A stretch of 10,779 nt of DNA from Turicibacter sp. (GTDB lineage Bacteria > Bacillota > Bacilli > MOL361 > Turicibacteraceae): contig JAUMTV010000101.1 of assembly GCA_030531025.1 (NCBI GenBank), forward strand, positions 1-10,779, in the 5' to 3' direction. The position numbers and the translations under genes are program-made. A model generated the notes under the pieces. The model saw only the letters and a list, made by a program, of their open reading frames with translations, was not told where the DNA came from and ran no database searches. Each line of letters opens with the position of its first letter. Position 1 is the first letter of the stretch. Of the stretch, positions 7,073 through 10,779 are shown in pieces.

Positions 7073-8098
7073 TTAAAGGATCGGTTTGTTTTTACTATGA
7101 TTTCGATATTGTAGCGGGGTACAATCATAAGTTTGTTTAAACATTTTAATAAAGTTACTTGGATAAAGATAACCAACTTTTTGGGATATGTCTGAAATTC
7201 TCATATCTGTTGTGCATAATAAATTAGCAGCCAATGTCATTTTTAAAGAAGTAATGAAGTCTCCAATCGATTGATGATAGTAATGTGAAAATCCTGCTTG
7301 TAACTTTTGTGGATTGAGTAAAACCATTTCGCTGAGTTTATCAATAGTCGGTGGATTTTCGACTTGTTGTGTTAAGATGTCATGAGCTTTTTGAATGCTT
7401 TGAATATCTTGTGCACTTAAATGCAAATAACGATCCGTTCCAATCTTAACTTTTCCATAGTAAAGTTGATTCGTAAACGTGTTATCGGGAGATTGTTCAA
7501 TCGTTTGAATAATGATAGAGATACATTGTAAAAGGGCACTTTCAAGTTGTAAGGGGTCAAGGGCATTTTTATTAGACAGTGCCTGCATCGATTGAATGAT
7601 TGACATGACTTCAAGTGGAAGGTAGTTATACGTATAATTTTTAATAAATAAATCGAAGTTAAACTCTGTTTTTAATAACGGTTGAATGATGTCATTAAAA
7701 TAATTTTCATAAATCGTCAGTTCAGCGCCATGAAAATGTTGACCTTTATGCCATGTTTGCTTTCCTTTAAGATCCTGTTCAACAACAAAGAAAGAAGATG
7801 GTTTGAACGAAGAAACGGGCGCATTATCTAGTTGGAATTCAGTCGTTCCTTTGTAGACCGTTCCTAAACGGACAAGTCGTTGCGGATTATCAAAATGAAT
7901 GGTAAAAGGGTGGTCAATCGTATAATCAGCAATACCAAACTCATAGTAGCCAGGACGCTCATATAGTAAGAAAAATCCGTTTTTAGGATTTTTTTTATTG
8001 CTATATAACGTACAGTATTTTTCTTGTGTAGCTGTAAAGTTTAATTCAGATAGTACTGTTTCACGAAATTCTTTAACTGTTTTAACATAGTTGTGCAT
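7073..8098 (-). CDS. AraC-family transcriptional regulator, PchR/YbtA-like
   Basis: A 341-residue DNA-binding regulator. The C-terminal ~105 residues hold both AraC helix-turn-helix units: one around NPPTIDKLSEMVLLNPQKLQ and one around RISDISQKVGYLYPSNFIKM, followed by FKQTYDCTPLQYR. This form is typical of the PchR/YbtA branch, whose members respond to siderophores and activate adjacent uptake genes. The N-terminal ~220 residues would be the effector domain, with no recognised ligand motif. The start is placed at 8098: GAGGGA lies 6 bases upstream, and an earlier in-frame ATG (8155) falls before the likely transcription start. The gene faces the siderophore operon tail to tail, and a 17-bp near-repeat links the two promoters, so it is the prime candidate for controlling the operon. 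Confidence 0.9.
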   Translation of the reverse strand: MHNYVKTVKEFRETVLSELNFTATQEKYCTLYSNKKNPKNGFFLLYERPGYYEFGIADYTIDHPFTIHFDNPQRLVRLGTVYKGTTEFQLDNAPVSSFKPSSFFVVEQDLKGKQTWHKGQHFHGAELTIYENYFNDIIQPLLKTEFNFDLFIKNYTYNYLPLEVMSIIQSMQALSNKNALDPLQLESALLQCISIIIQTIEQSPDNTFTNQLYYGKVKIGTDRYLHLSAQDIQSIQKAHDILTQQVENPPTIDKLSEMVLLNPQKLQAGFSHYYHQSIGDFITSLKMTLAANLLCTTDMRISDISQKVGYLYPSNFIKMFKQTYDCTPLQYRNHSKNKPIL

Positions 8099-8143
8099 AG
8101 TGAGTCCCTCTTCTTCTTTAAAGAAATGTTGAGATAAAGATGA

Positions 8144-8167
8144 TATGATATACAAAAGTATATCATA
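8144..8167. promoter_or_regulatory. 24-bp palindrome over regulator promoter
   Basis: TATGATATAC-AAAA-GTATATCATA has perfect 10-bp arms. It contains the extended -10 of the minus-strand promoter, so a protein bound here would directly affect regulator transcription. Autoregulation is likely by analogy with the family, though AraC proteins usually bind direct rather than inverted repeats, so another repressor is possible. Confidence 0.6.
8157..8165 (-). promoter_or_regulatory. extended -10 promoter of AraC-type gene
   Basis: On the minus strand, TGATATACT (TG-N-TATACT) forms an extended -10 motif; no good -35 is found 16-18 bases upstream, as is common for this class. The start point would be near 8150, leaving a leader of about 50 bases before the ATG at 8098. 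Confidence 0.55.
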
Positions 8168-8207
8168 ATTTGGTTTAGTTTATTTTAGAAAAAGACTTTG
8201 TTTGATA

Positions 8208-8224
8208 ATGAAACGCTGATTTTA
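8208..8224. promoter_or_regulatory. second copy of candidate regulator site
   Basis: ATGAAACGCTGATTTTA matches 1935-1951 at 15 of 17 positions. It lies about 45 bases upstream of the regulator's -10 region, in the opposite orientation relative to that promoter. It may be an autoregulatory site for the AraC-type protein. Confidence 0.4.
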
Positions 8225-8576
8225 TGGTAGAACAAAAAGCGATTAAATTTGAAGTAGGGAATGTGATGGTTAAGGAACCATTTTAGTGATAGATGATGAA
8301 GTTGAAATCGCGTATTGGAATATGGAGCATTATAATTATTGGATTACGCTATATAATGATAAGGGCATGTATTACTCGACTAAAAACCTATGGTATGACT
8401 TAAATGAGATCGAGAAGATGGGGGAGTCAGACGACTGTACGATTGTTTTTTCAGATCAAGTTGTGCAACTCACGATTTATCGATTAATTAGTCCAGGTTT
8501 TGTTCTCATGCTTAAAACAATTTGTCTTGTTTCATCAGGTATCATTTTCTTATTTATGTTTTTAGTCTTTTTCTGA
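8224..8576 (+). pseudogene. small C-tail-anchored protein gene with apparent frameshift
   Basis: A 20-codon frame from ATG 8224 (ends ...VMVKEPF, TAG 8284-8286) is followed at once, in the -1 frame, by a 96-codon frame reaching 8576. Adding one T to the TTTT at 8281-8284 joins them into one protein of about 118 residues, reading KEPFLVIDDEVEIAYWN across the join. The joined protein has an acidic, aromatic-rich soluble part (motifs MEHYNYWITLYND, YYSTKNLWYDLNEIE) and one C-terminal membrane helix (the last ~22 residues). No good ribosome binding site precedes ATG 8224. The second frame could start alone at GTG 8286, also without a clear ribosome binding site. No family is recognised. It could be a real frameshift, a sequencing error, or programmed slippage; decay fits the next feature. 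Confidence 0.5.
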
Positions 8577-8712
8577 TTATATACAAGTTGTTACGACAAG
8601 AGGAATAAACTTAAAACGTGGGGCAGCATCAATAACTATAAAAATAGAAGGAACATTATCCGTACTTAATCAGTTAAGATTTAGATTTGGTAGACATTTG
8701 TTTGAGAATTAA
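8566..8712 (+). pseudogene. start-less ORF remnant
   Basis: This frame is open from 8566 to TAA at 8710-8712 but has no ATG, GTG or TTG start with a ribosome binding site. From ATA 8581 it encodes 43 residues of protein-like composition: IQVVTTRGINLKRGAAS, later TIKIEGTLSVLNQLRFRFG, ending HLFEN. The ATA could be a mutated ATG. It looks like the C-terminal remnant of a lost gene; no family is recognised. Confidence 0.35.
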
Positions 8713-8748
8713 GATTAACATCATGACATCTTTTATGAACTAAAGCAT

Positions 8749-8777
8749 AAAAAAAGCTAGATCAATGTGATCTAGCT
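8749..8777 (-). terminator. terminator of DUF1540 gene
   Basis: AGCTAGATCA and TGATCTAGCT form a perfect 10-bp stem with a 3-base loop. On the minus strand it is followed by seven T (AAAAAAA at 8749-8755 on plus). The plus-strand side has no T-tract, so it acts in one direction, 24 bases past the stop codon of the minus-strand gene. Confidence 0.9.
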
Positions 8778-8801
8778 AAAAGATATTAGGAGAGGATTGA
8801 G

Positions 8802-8966
8802 CTATTCTTGAAGTTCAAATGATTGACAATCTGTACATTCTACTTGAGTTGGATTTTTTTCATGTGTTCCAACTTTGATTGTCTCTAATTTACAGTAGTG
8901 TTTATTTTTGTTATTAAATTTACAACTGCTAACGTTACATTTGATACTTGGGTTTTTTTCTAACAT
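8802..8966 (-). CDS. DUF1540 domain protein (small, Cys-rich)
   Basis: A 54-residue protein matching the DUF1540 pattern: IKC-x4-C near the start, then C25, and C-x2-C near the end (Cys10, Cys15, Cys25, Cys44, Cys47). The clustered Cys suggest metal binding, but the function of the family is unknown; members are common in Firmicutes. The ATG at 8966 was chosen over upstream in-frame ATG 9065 because GGAGG lies 8 bases before it and homology to the family begins just after it. The upstream extension would also overlap the promoter. The gene is divergent from the alpha/beta hydrolase gene, with a palindrome inside its promoter. Confidence 0.85.
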   Translation of the reverse strand: MLEKNPSIKCNVSSCKFNNKNKHYCKLETIKVGTHEKNPTQVECTDCQSFELQE

Positions 8967-9036
8967 ACCTAAATCCTCCAGACTGAGAAGTTTGTTGTGT
9001 GTCACAACAATAATAGTATGGTGTTTGATTGTGTCG

Positions 9037-9065
9037 AATATAAGTGTAAAATGTTTACAATCCAA
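9037..9065 (-). promoter_or_regulatory. promoter of DUF1540 gene
   Basis: On the minus strand TTGGAT (9065-9060), a 17-base spacer and TATATT (9042-9037) form a good sigma-A promoter, with a leader of about 60 bases before the start codon. Its -35 lies back to back with that of the divergent promoter, 5 bases apart. Confidence 0.65.
9045..9059. promoter_or_regulatory. 15-bp palindrome in DUF1540 promoter spacer
   Basis: TGTAAA-ATG-TTTACA has perfect 6-bp arms and lies exactly between the -35 and -10 boxes of the minus-strand promoter, the classic place for a repressor. No regulator is recognised. Confidence 0.5.
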
Positions 9066-9067
9066 AA

Positions 9068-9084
9068 AGTTTGATGCACAAACT
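9068..9084. promoter_or_regulatory. 17-bp palindrome over -35 of hydrolase promoter
   Basis: AGTTTG-ATGCA-CAAACT has perfect 6-bp arms and covers the -35 box of the plus-strand promoter (9071-9076). It is a candidate operator; it differs in sequence from the palindrome at 9045-9059. Confidence 0.42.
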
Positions 9085-9099
9085 ATTATTTGTTATAAT
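9071..9099 (+). promoter_or_regulatory. promoter of alpha/beta hydrolase gene
   Basis: TTGATG (9071-9076), 17 bases, and a perfect TATAAT (9094-9099) preceded by TGT, giving an extended -10 as well. This is the best promoter match in the window, with a leader of about 37 bases. Confidence 0.8.
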
Positions 9100-9142
9100 A
9101 AGTAAAAAAATTATTTGAAGTTAAAAGTAATGAGGTGTTGCT

Positions 9143-10108
9143 ATGAAAAAGAAGAAAGTATTGATTGGATCGGGAATTGCTACAGCGACTTCGGCTGCAG
9201 TTGTTGGTGCAGCAACATGGATTATTGGTGGAATGGTTTATGATGGAACGGTTGGTAAAAAAGCATCCGTTAAAGCAGAAGAGATGGAAGAATTTTATTC
9301 AAATCGAGAAGATAAAGTGTTAGAGAAGTTAGAGAAATATGAACATGAGACCGTGTTTGTAAACAGTGAGGAAAATAGTTACGAAGTCGAAACACTTAGC
9401 ATTAAGTCAAATCAAGAAACGTCAGATGCAATGATTGTCGTTCATGGTATTGGAAGTAATTATCATGAAGTCTTAAATGTGGCTTTTAATTATTTAGAAA
9501 ACGGGTATAACGTTGTTGTTTATCATCAAAGAAATACGGGATTAACAGGTGGAGATAACTTTACCTTTGGTTTATATGAACGCTTCGACTTAGAAGCTGT
9601 CGCGGAGTATACACGCGCTCTTTATCCAGGTGGAATCATCGGAGTTCATGGATTTTCAATGGGAGCAGCTACGTCAACGATGCATACTGAGCTAAATGAA
9701 GAAAGTAAAAATGTTGATTTTTATGTGTTAGATGCGCCTTATCATACAATGGAGAGTGCAGTCGAACTCGGAATTATTGCAGAGAATATTCCGTTTTTAC
9801 CTGTTAGCTTCGCCAAATGGGCGGGAAATGTTGTCTTAAAAGTGAAAGAGCGTTTAACTTACGATGATATTCAACCAGTTGATGCGGTAAAAAATATTAC
9901 GGTCCCTGTTCTATTGATTCATGGAAAAGAAGATAAGGTGACATCACCTGAAAGTAGTCAGTATATCTTTGATGCTATTCCACATGATAAAAAAGCTTTA
10001 TGGTATATTAACGGATTAGGTCATTGTGAAGCCGATAGTGTGATGGAAAAAGAATATTTTGATGGAATTTATCAATTTATTGCAACATATATGAAGTCAG
10101 GAGAATAA
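9143..10108 (+). CDS. membrane-anchored alpha/beta hydrolase (serine hydrolase)
   Basis: A 321-residue protein with a short basic start (MKKKK), one Gly/Ala-rich membrane segment (about residues 6-32) and a coiled, charged linker (40-68), then an alpha/beta hydrolase domain. The oxyanion-side HG motif (VVHGIGSN, 99-106), the nucleophile elbow GFSMG with Ser172, the acid in LLIHGKEDKV (Asp264) and the histidine in GLGHCE (His294) give a complete catalytic triad. The layout resembles S9/YqkD-like esterases or peptidases; the natural substrate is unknown. The domain probably faces outside, as no retention signal argues otherwise, but topology is uncertain. GAGGTG (9132-9137) precedes the ATG. 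The gene is monocistronic, divergent from DUF1540, and the terminator overlaps its stop codon. Confidence 0.87.
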   Translation: MKKKKVLIGSGIATATSAAVVGAATWIIGGMVYDGTVGKKASVKAEEMEEFYSNREDKVLEKLEKYEHETVFVNSEENSYEVETLSIKSNQETSDAMIVVHGIGSNYHEVLNVAFNYLENGYNVVVYHQRNTGLTGGDNFTFGLYERFDLEAVAEYTRALYPGGIIGVHGFSMGAATSTMHTELNEESKNVDFYVLDAPYHTMESAVELGIIAENIPFLPVSFAKWAGNVVLKVKERLTYDDIQPVDAVKNITVPVLLIHGKEDKVTSPESSQYIFDAIPHDKKALWYINGLGHCEADSVMEKEYFDGIYQFIATYMKSGE

Positions 10109-10122
10109 TCCTGACTTTTTTT
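10094..10122 (+). terminator. terminator of hydrolase gene
   Basis: AAGTCAGGA (10094-10102) and TCCTGACTT (10109-10117) form a perfect 9-bp stem whose loop is GAATAA, including the stop codon itself. Seven T follow the C at 10115. The last codons of the gene are therefore part of the hairpin. Confidence 0.92.
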
Positions 10123-10167
10123 CTAAAATTTTGAATAAATAACCAAATAATAGAAATAATAGTGAAG

Positions 10168-10194
10168 GTGACAAAACTGCAAGGTTATTGTCAC
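10168..10194. promoter_or_regulatory. inverted repeat upstream of micropeptide genes
   Basis: GTGACAA (10168-10174) and TTGTCAC (10188-10194) form perfect 7-bp arms with a 13-base spacer. It is centred about 50 bases upstream of the TATAAT at 10227. With no good -35 there, it could be an activator site. Alternatively TTGTCA (10188-10193) may itself be a -35, paired with a poor -10 (TAATCT, 10211-10216). Confidence 0.5.
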
Positions 10195-10226
10195 GTAGTG
10201 AAATAGGAGATAATCTAATTGAAGGG

Positions 10227-10232
10227 TATAAT
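10227..10232 (+). promoter_or_regulatory. possible -10 box of micropeptide operon
   Basis: A perfect TATAAT lies 30 bases before the first micropeptide start. No acceptable -35 is at 16-18 bases, which would fit an activator-dependent promoter using the inverted repeat upstream. Confidence 0.4.
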
Positions 10233-10262
10233 GAATACATCAAATAACGAGGAGATGATACA

Positions 10263-10349
10263 ATGAAACGATTCTTAGAAGTGATTCAAGTGATTGTCTT
10301 AGTGGTCATGGCTGGTTATGATGAACGCGCCTTTCAATTAGAAGCTTAA
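10263..10349 (+). CDS. hydrophobic micropeptide 1 (28 aa)
   Basis: A 28-residue peptide starting MKRFLEVIQVIVLVV, followed by MAGYDE and a polar tail. GAGGAG (10249-10254) lies 8 bases before the ATG. It shares with the next peptide the pattern MK-x2-LEV-x2-V-x3-VV-x2-GY-x-E, 11 identical residues in the first 21. At four of the identical positions (V7, V15, G18, E21) the codons differ silently, which suggests selection on the peptide and argues against chance. Residues 4-17 could form a short membrane helix or beta-rich strand. No signal peptidase site or known pheromone motif is visible. No family is recognised; signalling, toxin or membrane-regulatory roles are only possibilities. Confidence 0.6.
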   Translation: MKRFLEVIQVIVLVVMAGYDERAFQLEA

Positions 10350-10362
10350 AAAGGAGACTATA

Positions 10363-10434
10363 ATGAAAGTAATTTTAGAAGTTTTAGAAGTGGTGATCCA
10401 CGTGGTGTTATTAGGATATCAAGAGGTAAAATAG
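10363..10434 (+). CDS. hydrophobic micropeptide 2 (23 aa), paralogue of peptide 1
   Basis: A 23-residue peptide starting MKVILEVLEVV and ending LLGYQEVK. AAGGAG (10351-10356) is 6 bases before the ATG, an ideal ribosome binding site, just after the stop of peptide 1 (13-base gap). It lacks the polar tail of peptide 1 but keeps the LEV, VV and GY-x-E positions. The pair looks like an old tandem duplication. Val, Leu and Ile make up more than half of it, so membrane association is likely. Function unknown. Confidence 0.6.
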   Translation: MKVILEVLEVVIHVVLLGYQEVK

Positions 10435-10445
10435 GAGTGTCAAAG

Positions 10446-10490
10446 ATGTTAGTTAATATAAAGAGTCCGAACATCAAAAAAAATCGATGA
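10446..10490 (+). CDS. possible third micropeptide (14 aa), overlapping terminator
   Basis: ATG 10446 opens 14 codons beginning MLVNIKSPNI and ending in basic residues (KKNR). AGGAG (10433-10437) lies 8 bases before it and overlaps the stop of peptide 2. The frame runs through the loop of the terminator and stops inside it, so ribosome movement here could affect termination. It is unlike peptides 1 and 2. The spacing is good but the frame is so short that chance is a real option. Confidence 0.35.
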   Translation: MLVNIKSPNIKKNR

Positions 10491-10504
10491 TTCGGACTTT
10501 TTTT
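10464..10504 (+). terminator. terminator of micropeptide operon
   Basis: AGTCCGAA (10464-10471) pairs with TTCGGACT (10491-10498), extended by CATC/GATG (10472-10475, 10486-10489) across a single bulged A, and followed by seven T. It closes the micropeptide unit. Confidence 0.9.
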
Positions 10505-10562
10505 AATTTCAATTATTTAGATAAGTCCAGATAAGGATTTAACATCATAAAAAGGTTTAAAG

Positions 10563-10659
10563 CCCTAGCAATTGAGGATACATTTTCTTCGAAAATGGTA
10601 GGTGACCCATTCCCTAGCAATGGAGGGATAGATTTCTTTCAGAAATCGCTAGGTGACCC
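10563..10659. ncRNA. tandem structured element, two hairpin units
   Basis: Two adjacent units, 10563-10608 and 10612-10659, share the frame CCCTAGCAAT - (T/G)GAGG - ATA - hairpin - TAGGTGACCC. The inner hairpin is CATTTTC/GAAAATG in unit 1 and GATTTCT/AGAAATC in unit 2, both perfect 7-bp stems with a TTC loop; several base pairs differ while pairing is kept. The outer stem is CCTAGC/GCTAGG in unit 2 and partly kept in unit 1 (CCTA/TAGG). A purine-rich 5' bulge of 11-12 bases is conserved, and its GGG could pair with the CCC after the unit. No Rfam family is recognised, and either strand may be the functional one. Confidence 0.55.
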
Positions 10660-10674
10660 CTGGACTATAGTCTG

Positions 10675-10705
10675 TCTTAGTGTTAAAGCGGCTTACCAAC
10701 TAAGA
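10675..10705. repeat. hairpin preceding and entering the 55-bp repeat
   Basis: TCTTAGT (10675-10681) and ACTAAGA (10699-10705) form a perfect 7-bp stem around a 17-base loop. The right arm lies inside the 55-bp repeat and is unchanged in the left copy (positions 8-14), whose left arm is outside the window. A nearby GACTATAGTC (10663-10672) is a perfect 10-base palindrome. Confidence 0.5.
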
Positions 10706-10746
10706 TTGATGTAGCATTATAAAATACATTTCTGTTTATATATAGA
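10692..10746. repeat. 55-bp repeat, right copy
   Basis: It matches window positions 1-55 at 54 of 55 positions. Here it follows the tandem hairpin element, which suggests that the full repeat includes those hairpins and that the left copy is cut by the window edge. It is followed by a GC-richer stretch (CCATCACGCCTGGAGGGC) that has no counterpart in the left copy. No gene is seen from 10505 to the window end. Confidence 0.85.
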
Positions 10747-10779
10747 CCATCACGCCTGGAGGGCACCACAATAAACGAA

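Noticed and set aside
8099..8155. 19-residue N-terminal extension of the AraC-type regulator
   Set aside because: Its ATG lies within the promoter palindrome and upstream of the likely start point; ATG 8098 has a good ribosome binding site.
8967..9065. 33-residue N-terminal extension of the DUF1540 protein
   Set aside because: It overlaps the gene's own promoter, and the family domain plus GGAGG site support the ATG at 8966.
8908..9105. 65-codon plus-strand frame overlapping the DUF1540 gene and the divergent promoters
   Set aside because: It has no ribosome binding site, runs through promoter DNA, and is the complement of a real gene.
10231..10266. 11-codon frame whose TGA overlaps the ATG of micropeptide 1
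   Set aside because: Its ribosome site is poor and it would begin inside the predicted -10 box, so it is probably not transcribed in full.
10563..10659. CRISPR array or IS200/IS605-type end
   Set aside because: There are only two units with no unique spacer between them, and no cas, TnpA or TnpB gene is in view.
10747..10779. T-box or riboswitch fragment suggested by GGAGGGCACCAC
   Set aside because: It lacks the full T-box core and the surrounding stems; the window ends before a downstream gene can be seen.

Overview
The window is AT-rich DNA with Leu codons dominated by TTA, strong AGGAG-type ribosome binding sites, many short hairpin-plus-T-tract terminators and a near-perfect CcpA cre site. 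This points to a low-GC Firmicute (Bacillota). The gene style would suit a gut lineage such as Turicibacter or a relative, but the genus is a guess. I see no rRNA, tRNA, transposase or CRISPR array.

Layout, left to right. Positions 1-55 are one copy of a repeat that recurs at 10692-10746. A terminator (148-178) ends an upstream transcript. A DUF805 membrane protein (273-731) and a cytoplasmic GH43-like glycosidase (913-1857) follow, each closed by its own terminator; the glycosidase is preceded by a cre site. The core is a five-gene operon (2032-7049): FepB/FhuD-type lipoprotein, two FecCD-type permeases, a FepC-type ATPase and an EntS-like MFS transporter, with tightly spaced or overlapping genes and one promoter. 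An AraC-family regulator of PchR/YbtA type (7073-8098, minus) faces this operon across a shared bidirectional terminator and probably controls it. A 17-bp near-repeat occurs at the operon's -35 and again upstream of the regulator gene.

From 8200 to 8750 lies decayed sequence: a small membrane-protein gene with an apparent frameshift and a start-less ORF remnant. A Cys-rich DUF1540 protein (8802-8966, minus) and a membrane-anchored alpha/beta hydrolase (9143-10108, plus) are transcribed divergently from back-to-back promoters.

The right end holds the least explained sequence. Two, perhaps three, micropeptide genes (10263-10490) each have a clean ribosome binding site and share one terminator; the first two are related to each other. 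After them comes a structured non-coding element: two tandem hairpin units (10563-10659) with compensatory base changes, a further hairpin, and the second copy of the 55-bp repeat.

The central genes form a coherent iron-acquisition module: capture and import of a ferric siderophore (exact ligand unknown), an MFS pump that may export or recycle a siderophore-like molecule, and a regulator of the class that senses siderophores. No siderophore biosynthesis gene is present here, so the ligand may be a xenosiderophore or made from another locus.
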